NCBI RefSeq assembly: GCF_900232905.1
Contig: NZ_OCTQ01000003.1
Span: 62,001-126,000 of the forward strand
Direction: 5' to 3'
DNA length: 64,000 nt
DNA from: Miniphocaeibacter massiliensis
GTDB lineage: Bacteria > Bacillota > Clostridia > Tissierellales > Peptoniphilaceae
The notes beneath the pieces are model-generated. The model was not told the origin of the DNA and searched no databases. It saw only the letters and a list, made by a program, of their open reading frames with translations. How positions within the stretch are numbered: position 1 is the first letter of the stretch; every line of letters begins with the position of its first letter. This document shows, piece after piece, positions 54,780 to 63,718 of the stretch. Position numbers and translations under genes: made by a program.

Positions 54780-55298
54780 ATGTATAAATTTATAGAAAAC
54801 ATTGAAAGTTTAAATATTGATAAATCTGAATTTAATGAAATAGAGTATAGATTAGTAGAAAAATTGAGAAAAGAAAAGATAACATTAGCAACTGCTGAAT
54901 CTATCACAGGAGGTTTGATAGCTAGTAAAATAGTAAATGTAGCAGGAGCTAGCGATATATATAGTGAAGGCTATATAACTTATAGTGATGAGGCAAAGAA
55001 TAGAGTTTTAGGTATAGATAAGAATATAATAGAAGAGTTTTCTGCAGTAAGCAAAGAAGTATGTTGTGAAATGTTGAAAAATACAAAAAAAATTTCTAAA
55101 TCAAATACTGTTATTGTTTCAACAGGATATGCAGGACCAGGAGAAAATGCAGGAGAAATTTTTATAGGTATAAATATATATGAAAGTTACTTTATAATAA
55201 AGCTAAAACTAAAAGGAGATAGAAATATTATTAGAGAAACAACAGCAAATATATCCTTATCATGTTTAAAGGAATTATTGAGCAAAACTAATAGTTAA
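54780..55298 (+). CDS. CinA C-terminal domain protein (nicotinamide-nucleotide amidase-like)
   Basis: The 172-residue protein is the C-terminal CinA domain alone, whose characterised members (PncC) deamidate nicotinamide mononucleotide. TLATAESITGGLIASKIVN and YSEGYITYSDEAKNRVLG are the family hallmarks, and STGYAGPGE follows. The N-terminal MoaB-like half of full CinA is absent. The start has AAAGGAGG. The two parS sites lie 19 bases upstream of the start, so ParB binding could influence its expression. Confidence 0.92.
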   Translation: MYKFIENIESLNIDKSEFNEIEYRLVEKLRKEKITLATAESITGGLIASKIVNVAGASDIYSEGYITYSDEAKNRVLGIDKNIIEEFSAVSKEVCCEMLKNTKKISKSNTVIVSTGYAGPGENAGEIFIGINIYESYFIIKLKLKGDRNIIRETTANISLSCLKELLSKTNS

Positions 55299-55394
55299 AA
55301 AATAAACGAAAAAATGCATATAAAAAACACAGGAAAGTGTCAAATAATTAACATCAAATAGAACATTTTTATTTACTAATTTAACTCAATATAG

Positions 55395-55400
55395 TATAAT
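55395..55400 (+). promoter_or_regulatory. Candidate -10 box for oppA
   Basis: A TATAAT lies 71 bases before the oppA start in a 173-base gap. No clear -35 box pairs with it. Confidence 0.45.
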
Positions 55401-55471
55401 GATATCATCATATGGAAATTAATGTTAAAAAATAGACGTTATTCCAAAAAATAAGAAGGAGGAGATATAAG

Positions 55472-57136
55472 ATGAAGAGCAAAAAAATTAGTATTTTAGC
55501 AATAATGCTTGCTTTAATGCTGACTATTACTGCATGTGGAGGAAAAGGAACAGACTCAACAGGCAAAGATGGAAAAAAAGCTAACAAAACTACAGGAGAG
55601 CAAATTGTAAAAGTAAACAATAATAGTGAACCTGTATCATTGGATCCAGCACTAGGAGAAGGTACTCACCAATCATGGATATTACAACATACATTTGAAG
55701 GATTAATGGGTTATGATGAGAAGGGTGAAATCGTTCCTGCAGCAGCGGAAGATTTTCCTAAAATATCTGAAGATGGCTTAGTTTATACATTTAAACTTAA
55801 AGAAGGTTCTAAATGGTCTAATGGAGATCCATTAACAGCTAAAGATTTTGAATATTCTTGGAAAAGAGCGCTAGATCCTAAGTTAGCAGCTTATTATGCT
55901 TATCAATTCTACTACATAAAAGGTGGAAAAGCTTATAATGAAGGTAAAGGATCCGTTGAAGATGTTGGAGTAAAAGCAATTGACGATTTAACATTAGAGG
56001 TTACATTAGAGCATCCGACAACTTACTTTACTGAATTAACAGGATTTTATCCTTTCTATCCAGTAAACGAAAAAGTAGCATCAGGAAATGCTGACTGGGC
56101 AAATGGAAAAGACATTAATACTTACGTTTCAAATGGTCCTTTCAAAATGACAAAATGGGCTCATAACGATATAGTATCTGTTAGAAAAAATGAAAACTAC
56201 AGAGATGCAGACAAAGTTAAAATCGATGGTATAGATTTTGACATTATGGAAGATAAAAATACAGAATGGCAAAACTATGATTCAGGTTTATATGATTTAA
56301 TAGTTTCACCAACTCCAGATGTTATAAGTTCATTAAAAAGCGAAGGAAGTAAAGAACTTATTATAGGAGAAGATGTAGGTTTATACTATTATAATTTTAA
56401 CAACAAGATAAAACCTTTTAACAATGTAAAAGTTAGAGAAGCTCTTTCAATGGCTATAGATAGAAAATCTATAGTTGACAATGTAGCACAAGGTGAACAA
56501 ATTCCAGCAGAAGGATTTGTGCCTTTAGGATTAAAAGATGACAAAGGAAAAGAATATAGAGACGGAATGGATAATTTAATAGTTGAAGATGTTAAAGAAG
56601 CTAAAAAATTATTAGAAGAAGGTCTTAAAGAAGAAGGAATGACTGTAGCTGATTTTAACAAAGCTAAATTCTCTATACTTTACAATACAAATGAAGGTCA
56701 TAAAAAAATAGCTGAAGCTATTCAAGGTATGTGGAAAGAAAATTTAGGAATAGACATAGCATTAAATAATAAAGAATTCCAAGTTAAATTAAATGATGAA
56801 AAAGAAGGAAATTTCAATGTGTCTAGAGCAGGTTGGATGGCAGATTTTGATGATCCTTTGACTTTCTTAGAACTATGGGAAACAAGTTCATCATTTAACG
56901 ATGCAAAATATTCAAACAAAGAATATGATAGTCTTATTGCTTCTATAAAAACATCAGGAGATAAGGCAAAAAGAGTTGAAGATATGAGAGTAGCTGAAAA
57001 GATATTAGGAAAAGATTTACCAGTTATGCCTATATACTTCTATACTCAACCTCGTGTTCAAAAAACTAACCTTAAGGGAGTTTATAAAACACCATTAAAT
57101 TACCCTACAATGACATATGCAGAATTTACTGAATAG
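55472..57136 (+). CDS. oppA: Oligopeptide ABC transporter substrate-binding lipoprotein OppA
   Basis: OppA captures extracellular oligopeptides for the OppBCDF importer. The 554-residue protein starts with a signal and a lipobox (LTITAC, lipid-bearing Cys22), followed by a Gly/Lys/Thr linker. The SBP_bac_5 domain follows: NNNSEPVSLDPALGEGTHQSWILQHTFEGLM, YTFKLKEGSKWSNGDPLTAKDFEYSWKRALDP, and NVKVREALSMAIDRKSIVDNV. AAGGAGGAG gives strong translation. A strong terminator (57157-57198) separates it from oppB, which usually leaves more binding protein than permease. Confidence 0.95.
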   Translation: MKSKKISILAIMLALMLTITACGGKGTDSTGKDGKKANKTTGEQIVKVNNNSEPVSLDPALGEGTHQSWILQHTFEGLMGYDEKGEIVPAAAEDFPKISEDGLVYTFKLKEGSKWSNGDPLTAKDFEYSWKRALDPKLAAYYAYQFYYIKGGKAYNEGKGSVEDVGVKAIDDLTLEVTLEHPTTYFTELTGFYPFYPVNEKVASGNADWANGKDINTYVSNGPFKMTKWAHNDIVSVRKNENYRDADKVKIDGIDFDIMEDKNTEWQNYDSGLYDLIVSPTPDVISSLKSEGSKELIIGEDVGLYYYNFNNKIKPFNNVKVREALSMAIDRKSIVDNVAQGEQIPAEGFVPLGLKDDKGKEYRDGMDNLIVEDVKEAKKLLEEGLKEEGMTVADFNKAKFSILYNTNEGHKKIAEAIQGMWKENLGIDIALNNKEFQVKLNDEKEGNFNVSRAGWMADFDDPLTFLELWETSSSFNDAKYSNKEYDSLIASIKTSGDKAKRVEDMRVAEKILGKDLPVMPIYFYTQPRVQKTNLKGVYKTPLNYPTMTYAEFTE

Positions 57137-57156
57137 TAAACCAGCATTTGTAATAT

Positions 57157-57198
57157 AAAAAAAATGGGGAATATATATATTCCCCATTTTTTTTATTT
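57157..57198 (+). terminator. Terminator between oppA and oppB
   Basis: Long hairpin AAAATGGGGAATATA / TATATTCCCCATTTT with flanking A and T runs. A TATAAT at 57204-57209 just downstream may serve as a second promoter for oppBCDF. Confidence 0.88.
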
Positions 57199-57241
57199 CA
57201 TAGTATAATATTTAGGTATGTAATTTTAAGAAGGGGATAAT

Positions 57242-58171
57242 ATGATAAAATTTGTTTTAAAAAGAATAGGTATGGGTGTAGCTACAATTTTTGTAGTAAT
57301 AACCCTGACATTTTTTCTGATGCATCAAATTCCAGGGAATCCTTTTGCTAAAGAAGGTAAAATGCCACCTGAAATTTATGAAAATTTACAGGAAAAATAT
57401 GGTCTAAATAAACCATTATCAGAGCAATATGTGGTATATTTAAAAAATCTTGCTCAAGGAGATTTTGGAGAGTCAATGGTTTCAAAAACAGAAACTGTTA
57501 ATGAAATGATAGGAAGAGGATTACCAGTTTCTGGAAGATTGGGAATTCAAGCATTTGTCGTTGCAATGTTTTTTGGTGTAATACTTGGCTCTATAGCAGC
57601 TCTTTACCAAAACAAGTTTCCAGATTACATAATGATGATAATTGCATTAATAGGTATATCTGTACCGAGTTTTGTTATGGGTAGTGTATTCATTCAATTT
57701 ATTGCTAAAAATTCGTCAATTTTTCCAACATCAGGCTGGGGTACATTTGCTGAAACGGTTTTACCTACAATAGCATTATCTTTAATGCCACTTGCTTCAA
57801 CAGCTAGGCTTATGAGATCGTCTATGCTTGAAGTATTGGGACAAGATTATATTAAAACAGCAAAATCTAAAGGAATAAAGAAATTTGCAGTAATTATGAA
57901 TCATGCTATTAGAAATGCAATACTTCCAATAGTTTCTCAAATGGGGACTACTTTATCAACTTTACTAACAGGTTCTTTCGTTATAGAGAAGTTATTTGGT
58001 ATACCAGGAATAGGAAGCTTCTTTGTTACGTCTATATATAATAGGGACTACACATTAATAATGGGAACGACAGTTTTTTATGCAATATTACTGGTAGCAA
58101 TGCTTGTAGTAGTTGATATTTTATATGTGGTTATTGATCCACGAATTAAATTAGCAGGAGGGGACAAATAA
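57242..58171 (+). CDS. oppB: Oligopeptide ABC transporter permease OppB
   Basis: A 309-residue permease with six membrane helices. It has the N-terminal ITLTFFLMHQIPGNPF segment of the OppB/DppB branch and the EAA loop RLMRSSMLEVLGQDYIKTAKSKG, followed by FVIEKLFGIPGIGSFF. It overlaps the oppC start by one base. Confidence 0.96.
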   Translation: MIKFVLKRIGMGVATIFVVITLTFFLMHQIPGNPFAKEGKMPPEIYENLQEKYGLNKPLSEQYVVYLKNLAQGDFGESMVSKTETVNEMIGRGLPVSGRLGIQAFVVAMFFGVILGSIAALYQNKFPDYIMMIIALIGISVPSFVMGSVFIQFIAKNSSIFPTSGWGTFAETVLPTIALSLMPLASTARLMRSSMLEVLGQDYIKTAKSKGIKKFAVIMNHAIRNAILPIVSQMGTTLSTLLTGSFVIEKLFGIPGIGSFFVTSIYNRDYTLIMGTTVFYAILLVAMLVVVDILYVVIDPRIKLAGGDK

Positions 58172-59103
58172 TGGATAATAAAATATACCCTAGTGAACTG
58201 TTTGAACCTGCAATTAAAGACAGCAACAAAGACAGAATAAAGAGACCTACAATATCTTATTGGAAAGATGTTATAAGAAGATTTAGGAAAAACAAATTAG
58301 CTATGTTGGGCGTTATAATTTTAACAGTAATTTTGTTAATAGCAGTAATAGGACCAATTATAAGTAAATTTGATATGGAAAAAACCGTGTTAACTGGTAG
58401 GAATATAAGACCAGGCCAAAAGGGACATTTATTTGGAACAGACACTTTAGGTAGAGATTTGTTTACAAGAGTTTGTTTTGGAATAAAATATTCGCTTTTA
58501 ATAGGTATTTTAGCCGCTGGATTTGATTTTATAATAGGTGTAGTTTACGGTGGAGTTGCTGGGATGGTAGGAGGAAAAGTAGATACAGTATTAATGCGTA
58601 TTGCTGAAATTCTTTACTCTATTCCGTATTTATTAATTGTAATATTAATTTCAGTAACATTTGGTGGTAATGAAGGTGTTGGACTAGGTATTATTATAAT
58701 AGCTATGTGTCTTACTGGTTGGATTCCTATGGCAATATTAGTAAGGGGACAGGTATTGCAGTTAAAGGAAAACGAGTATACATTAGCTTCAACTTCTATG
58801 GGAGCAGGATCTAGTTATATTTTGAAAAAGCATGTAATCCCAAATGCACTAGGACCAATAATAGTTAATGTAACATTAACTATACCGAGAGCAATATTCT
58901 CAGAAGCTACACTTAGTTTTATGGGACTTGGTGTTCAACAACCGAGTTTGGGAGTATTGGTAAGTGAAGGATTAGGTTTGATGGGAATTAATGTGTTCTA
59001 TCAAATAGGTATTCCTGCAATTTTCATTTCACTGGTAATGTTTAGTTTTAATGTTATAGGTGATGGGCTAAGAGATGCTTTAGACCCTAGGTTAAGGAAG
59101 TAG
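58171..59103 (+). CDS. oppC: Oligopeptide ABC transporter permease OppC
   Basis: A 310-residue permease of the OppC/DppC type with a long cytoplasmic N-terminus (about 40 residues), the conserved HLFGTDTLGRDLFTRVCFG and EAA loop ILVRGQVLQLKENEYTLAS. It pairs with OppB to form the channel. It ends 8 bases before oppD. Confidence 0.96.
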   Translation: MDNKIYPSELFEPAIKDSNKDRIKRPTISYWKDVIRRFRKNKLAMLGVIILTVILLIAVIGPIISKFDMEKTVLTGRNIRPGQKGHLFGTDTLGRDLFTRVCFGIKYSLLIGILAAGFDFIIGVVYGGVAGMVGGKVDTVLMRIAEILYSIPYLLIVILISVTFGGNEGVGLGIIIIAMCLTGWIPMAILVRGQVLQLKENEYTLASTSMGAGSSYILKKHVIPNALGPIIVNVTLTIPRAIFSEATLSFMGLGVQQPSLGVLVSEGLGLMGINVFYQIGIPAIFISLVMFSFNVIGDGLRDALDPRLRK

Positions 59104-59111
59104 GTAAGAAG

Positions 59112-60110
59112 ATGGATAATATTTTAGAAGTAAAAGATTTAGCGGTATCTTTCCAAACTTTTTTTGGAGAAGTAGAAGCTGTTAGAAATATATCTTTTAA
59201 TGTTGAGAGAGGAAAAACAATAGCAATAGTAGGAGAATCTGGATGTGGAAAATCTGTTACAGCTAATTCAATAATGCAGCTATTGCCAAAACCTCCAGCA
59301 GTATATAAAAATGGAGAAATCGTCTTTAATGGAGAAAATCTTTTAAATAAGTCAGAATCTGAAATGACTAAAATTAGAGGAAATAAAATATCTATGGTTT
59401 TTCAAGATCCTATGACATCTTTAAACCCTACAATGAAAGTTGGTAAGCAAATAGTTGAAGGTGTAAGAAAACATAGAAAAATTTCTAATTCAGAAGGAAA
59501 GAAATTGGCAATAGATATGTTAAAGTTGGTTTCTGTACCACAACCAGAAAAAAGGATAAACCAATATCCACATGAGTTTTCTGGTGGAATGAGACAGAGA
59601 GTTATGATAGCTATTGCAATGGCATCTAAACCAGAGCTATTGATAGCCGATGAACCAACAACAGCATTAGATGTTACAGTTCAAGCACAAATCTTAGATT
59701 TGATGAAAAAATTAAAAGATGAAATGAATACATCAATTATTATAATTACACACGATTTAGGTGTAGTAGCTGATATAGCAGATGAATTGGCAGTAATGTA
59801 TGCAGGGCAAATAATAGAAAAGGGTAAATTAAATGAAATTTACTACAATACAAAGCACCCATATACTAAGAAACTTCTGGCTTCAGTTCCAAAAATAAAT
59901 ATGGATAGAAATGAAGAATTACATTCGATAGAAGGTTCGCCTCCAGATTTGTATATACCACCAAAAGGATGTTCATTCTATGATAGATGCGACAAAGCAA
60001 TGAGAATATGTGAAGAGCATATGCCAGAATTTATAGATCATGGAAATGGACACTGTAGTGCTTGCTGGTTAAACCATCCTCAACGTGTAAGTAAAGGGGG
60101 GGTTGAATAA
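59112..60110 (+). CDS. oppD: Oligopeptide ABC transporter ATPase OppD
   Basis: The 332-residue ATPase has Walker A GESGCGKS, signature FSGGMRQRV, Walker B LLIADEPTTALD and the C-terminal oligopeptide-transporter domain with CSFYDRCDKAMRICEEHMP, whose cysteines may bind an iron-sulfur cluster. It overlaps oppF by one base. Confidence 0.96.
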   Translation: MDNILEVKDLAVSFQTFFGEVEAVRNISFNVERGKTIAIVGESGCGKSVTANSIMQLLPKPPAVYKNGEIVFNGENLLNKSESEMTKIRGNKISMVFQDPMTSLNPTMKVGKQIVEGVRKHRKISNSEGKKLAIDMLKLVSVPQPEKRINQYPHEFSGGMRQRVMIAIAMASKPELLIADEPTTALDVTVQAQILDLMKKLKDEMNTSIIIITHDLGVVADIADELAVMYAGQIIEKGKLNEIYYNTKHPYTKKLLASVPKINMDRNEELHSIEGSPPDLYIPPKGCSFYDRCDKAMRICEEHMPEFIDHGNGHCSACWLNHPQRVSKGGVE

Positions 60111-61078
60111 TGAAAGAAAAACTAGTTGAAGTTAAAAATTTAAGTAAATATTTTAATGTTTCTGGCGGAAAACTAAAAGCAGTTGATAATATAAGCTTTG
60201 ACATATATAAAGGAGAGACTTTTGGACTTGTAGGAGAGTCAGGTTGTGGAAAATCTACTGCTGGTAGAACAATGTTAAGACTTTATGAACCTACAACTGG
60301 AGAAGTTAATTTTGAGGGCAAGGATATTTGTAAGCTTTCATCTAAAGAAATGAAAGAAGTTAGAAAAAAAATGCAAATGATTTTCCAAGATCCTTATGCC
60401 TCTTTAGACCCTAGAATGACAGTAGAAGATATTGTTGGAGAGCCATTTGAAATATATGGATCTTTAAAAGGCGAGGAAAGATATAATAGAGTAATTGAAC
60501 TCTTAGATATTGTAGGTCTAAGTGAGGAACACGCTCAAAGATTTCCACATGAGTTTTCGGGTGGACAAAGACAAAGGGTAGGTATAGCTAGAGCTTTAGC
60601 ATTAAATCCAGAATTTATTATTTGTGATGAACCCATATCTGCACTAGATGTTTCCATACAAGCTCAAGTTGTAAATTTATTAAAAGAACTTCAAGAAGAG
60701 TTAGGACTTACTTTACTTTTTATAGCACATGATTTGTCAATGGTAAGGTATATATCAGATAGAGTTGGAGTTATGTATTTAGGAAATCTAGTAGAACTTA
60801 CTGAAAGTGAAAAACTTTATGAAAAACCTCTACATCCTTATACAAAAGCATTGCTATCGGCTATTCCAGTAGCTGATCCAGACTTACAAAAATCTAGAAA
60901 TAGAATAAAATTAGAAGGAGAAGTTCCGAGTCCAATCAATCCAAAACCAGGATGTAGATTTGTTGATAGATGTCAATATGCCACAGATATATGTAGAAAT
61001 ACAAATCCTGTATTAGAGGAAATAGAAGATGGACATTATGTTGCTTGCCTTAGAGTAAAAGAAATAAATAATTTATAA
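60110..61078 (+). CDS. oppF: Oligopeptide ABC transporter ATPase OppF
   Basis: The 322-residue ATPase has Walker A GESGCGKST, signature FSGGQRQRVG, Walker B FIICDEPISALD and the C-terminal CRFVDRCQYATDIC segment matching OppF. With OppD it drives import. It closes the opp operon; a strong terminator at 61085-61117 follows. Confidence 0.96.
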   Translation: MKEKLVEVKNLSKYFNVSGGKLKAVDNISFDIYKGETFGLVGESGCGKSTAGRTMLRLYEPTTGEVNFEGKDICKLSSKEMKEVRKKMQMIFQDPYASLDPRMTVEDIVGEPFEIYGSLKGEERYNRVIELLDIVGLSEEHAQRFPHEFSGGQRQRVGIARALALNPEFIICDEPISALDVSIQAQVVNLLKELQEELGLTLLFIAHDLSMVRYISDRVGVMYLGNLVELTESEKLYEKPLHPYTKALLSAIPVADPDLQKSRNRIKLEGEVPSPINPKPGCRFVDRCQYATDICRNTNPVLEEIEDGHYVACLRVKEINNL

Positions 61079-61084
61079 ACTTAT

Positions 61085-61117
61085 AAACAAACCTGTAATT
61101 TACAGGTTTGTTTTTTA
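61085..61117 (+). terminator. Terminator of the opp operon
   Basis: Perfect 13-base inverted repeat (61085-61097 and 61101-61113) ending in a T-run. Confidence 0.9.
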
Positions 61118-61207
61118 TATTAAATAATAAAAACTATAAAACTAATATTGTATTAAAAGTTGTTGTTAAAAATAGTTACAATTGCTATGATTATATAGAG
61201 GTATATT

Positions 61208-61882
61208 ATGAATATTTTAATTATAGAAGATGACGAAATAACATTAAGGGAAACTAGAAAAAACTTAGAGAAATGGAATTATAATACTTTTGAGATTTCA
61301 GACTTTGGAAATATTGTTAAGGAAGTAAAAGAGATTAATCCTAATTTGATTTTATTAGATATTACCCTACCATATTTTGATGGGTTTTATTTTTGTGAGA
61401 AAATCAGAGAATTTACCAATGTCCCAATAATATTTGTGTCATCTAAAAATGAAAAGATGGATATGATTATGGCTATGAATTTAGGTGGAGATGACTACAT
61501 AACAAAACCATTTGACATGGATTTACTTATTACAAAAATTAGAGCACTACTTAGAAGAACATATTCATTTAATGATGAGCTAGAAATTTTAAGCTTTAAA
61601 AATATAAACTTAGATATAAATAAAAGGGAATTAATATTTGAGAATAAATCAATAAACCTAACTCAAACAGAATTTATAATTTTAGAATTACTATTCCAAA
61701 AAATAGGCTCATATGTATCTAAGGATGAAATAATAACAAAATTATGGGATGAAGATGCTTTTGTAGACGATAATGTTATAGCAGTAAATATAAATAGAAT
61801 TAGAAAGAAATTGAAAAGCAGTGGACTAGAGGATATTATTAAAACCAAGAAAGGTATAGGCTATGGCTTAGTAGAGGATTAA
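61208..61882 (+). CDS. OmpR-family response regulator (BceR-like)
   Basis: The 224-residue protein has a receiver domain (acidic pocket EDD at 7-9, phosphoacceptor Asp51 in LILLDITLP, switch Lys in ITKPFD) and an OmpR winged helix (LTQTEFIILELLFQK, FVDDNVIAVNINRIRKKL). It is followed after 4 bases by a short membrane kinase and then a BceAB-type ABC transporter, the classic peptide-antibiotic sensing layout. A GAGGT site precedes the start. Confidence 0.93.
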   Translation: MNILIIEDDEITLRETRKNLEKWNYNTFEISDFGNIVKEVKEINPNLILLDITLPYFDGFYFCEKIREFTNVPIIFVSSKNEKMDMIMAMNLGGDDYITKPFDMDLLITKIRALLRRTYSFNDELEILSFKNINLDINKRELIFENKSINLTQTEFIILELLFQKIGSYVSKDEIITKLWDEDAFVDDNVIAVNINRIRKKLKSSGLEDIIKTKKGIGYGLVED

Positions 61883-61886
61883 AATA

Positions 61887-62849
61887 GTGAATTTATCAAG
61901 AGAATTTTTAAAGACTAAAATTAGTGAAATTACTATTATATTGTCAATATTCTTGTTAAATGCTGTAATAATGTATTTAACAAATGTAAAATTCAAAGAT
62001 TACTATTATGTAATAGCACTTTTCTTATTCTTTTATTGCATATATCTAGGATTTAGTTATTCAAATTATGTAAGAAAATATAAAGAGATTAAAAGCATTA
62101 ACAGCAGTAATATAGATGAAATAAGAACAAAAAATCTTATAGAAAAAGAATACTTAGAAAAGATAAAAGAATTATATGATAAAAACGAGGAATTAAAAAA
62201 TGAAAAAATAAAAGACTTTGAACAATTAGAAGAAGATTATTCAATATGGATACATCAAGCAAAAACACCAATAGCAGCTCTCTCATTAATAGTAGATAGT
62301 ATAGAGTTAAAAGAAAAAGATGATATAAAACAAGAACTTTTTAAAATAAACCAATATACAGAGATGGCTTTGGCTAATATTAGATTACAAGATATTAATA
62401 CAGATATAGAAATAAGAGAACATGATTTATATAATCTTGTAAGAAATACTGTAAAAAAATATGCATTATATTTTAACTATCAAGGTGATACTTTAGAGTT
62501 AAATAGATTTTGTAAAAAAATAGTAACTGATGAAAAATGGTTTAGTTATGTCTTAGATCAAATAATATCTAATGCTGTAAAATACACTAAAAATGGAAAG
62601 ATTAAAATTTATACTACAAATGACTATTTAGTAATAGAAGACAGTGGTATAGGCATAAAGGAAGAAGATATTCCAAAATTATTTACAAGAGGATTTACAG
62701 GCTATACTGGTAGAGTAGATAAAAAAGCAACAGGCTTGGGACTGTATATGTCAAAAAAAATTCTATCAACATTAGGTTCTCATATTTATTTAGAATCAAG
62801 TAAAAATAAGGGAACTAAAGTTTATATAAAAATAACGGAGAACAGATAG
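61887..62849 (+). CDS. Intramembrane-sensing histidine kinase (BceS-like)
   Basis: A 320-residue kinase with two membrane helices (about residues 14-33 and 40-58), almost no extracellular loop, a helical linker, the phosphoacceptor His123 in SIWIHQAKTP, and an ATP domain with N, G1 (EDSGIGI) and G2 (GLGLYMSK) boxes. The lack of a sensor domain is the mark of BceS-type kinases that sense through the partner ABC transporter. The start is a GTG at 61887, 4 bases after the regulator stop. Confidence 0.92.
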   Translation: MNLSREFLKTKISEITIILSIFLLNAVIMYLTNVKFKDYYYVIALFLFFYCIYLGFSYSNYVRKYKEIKSINSSNIDEIRTKNLIEKEYLEKIKELYDKNEELKNEKIKDFEQLEEDYSIWIHQAKTPIAALSLIVDSIELKEKDDIKQELFKINQYTEMALANIRLQDINTDIEIREHDLYNLVRNTVKKYALYFNYQGDTLELNRFCKKIVTDEKWFSYVLDQIISNAVKYTKNGKIKIYTTNDYLVIEDSGIGIKEEDIPKLFTRGFTGYTGRVDKKATGLGLYMSKKILSTLGSHIYLESSKNKGTKVYIKITENR

Positions 62850-62860
62850 TTCTCCTTTTT
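62837..62860 (+). terminator. Terminator after the two-component system
   Basis: GGAGAAC / GTTCTCC hairpin (62837-62843 and 62849-62855) with six T. The stem includes the kinase stop codon. The ABC genes therefore have their own promoter in the 62860-62953 gap. Confidence 0.85.
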
Positions 62861-62953
62861 TATTACAAAATTGTTAGATTAGGTTCAATATTTGTTAGAG
62901 AGAACTAATATATTCCTATAAAAAAGGCTATATAATTAAGGTGGAGGTGCTAA

Positions 62954-63718
62954 ATGAGCTTATTAACATTAAAAAATATATCAAGAATTTATTCATCAAA
63001 ATTTTCATCAATAACAGTAGAGGCTATTAAAAGTATATCTTTTGACATAGAAAGAGGAGAGTTCGTAGCTATAATGGGAGAATCTGGTTCAGGAAAATCT
63101 ACGCTTTTAAATATGATAGCAACACTTGATAGACCAACAACTGGAGAAATACTTATAACAAATAAAAACATATCCAATATTTCAGATTCAAGTATATCTA
63201 AATTCAGAAGAGAAAATATAGGATATATTTTTCAAGACTTTAATCTTTTGGATACTTTGACAGTTGAAGAAAATATTGAGCTTCCACTAGTTCTTTCAGA
63301 TGTGAATATAAAAGAAATTAGTATTAGAAGCAAAAAAGTAATGAAAACTTTAGGGATTTTAGAATTAAGGGAGAAATATCCTTATCAAATATCTGGAGGA
63401 GAACAACAAAGGGTAGCCATAGCAAGAGCCATGATAATAAACCCTAAAATACTACTTGCAGACGAGCCGACAGGAGCACTTGACTCAAAGTCCTCATCTA
63501 TGGTTTTAAACAGCCTAAAAGGGCTAAATGAGGCAGGACAAACGGTTATTATGGTAACACATAGCATAGTTGCAGCAAGTAAAGCAAACAGAGTACTTTT
63601 TATAAAAGATGGTATAATATTTAATCAATTATTTAGAGGAAGTAGGTCAAATGAGGAATTTTATGAATTAATTTCAGATACTTTAACAGTAATGAACGAA
63701 AAGGAAGAGCTAATATGA
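62954..63718 (+). CDS. ABC transporter ATPase, BceA-like
   Basis: A 254-residue MacB/BceA-type ATPase with Walker A GESGSGKST, signature ISGGEQQRVA and Walker B LLADEPTGALDSK, all intact. Its TGA stop overlaps the permease ATG (ATGA). Its place behind the BceRS-like pair indicates an antimicrobial-peptide detoxification module under that control. GTGGAGGTG precedes the start. Confidence 0.94.
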   Translation: MSLLTLKNISRIYSSKFSSITVEAIKSISFDIERGEFVAIMGESGSGKSTLLNMIATLDRPTTGEILITNKNISNISDSSISKFRRENIGYIFQDFNLLDTLTVEENIELPLVLSDVNIKEISIRSKKVMKTLGILELREKYPYQISGGEQQRVAIARAMIINPKILLADEPTGALDSKSSSMVLNSLKGLNEAGQTVIMVTHSIVAASKANRVLFIKDGIIFNQLFRGSRSNEEFYELISDTLTVMNEKEELI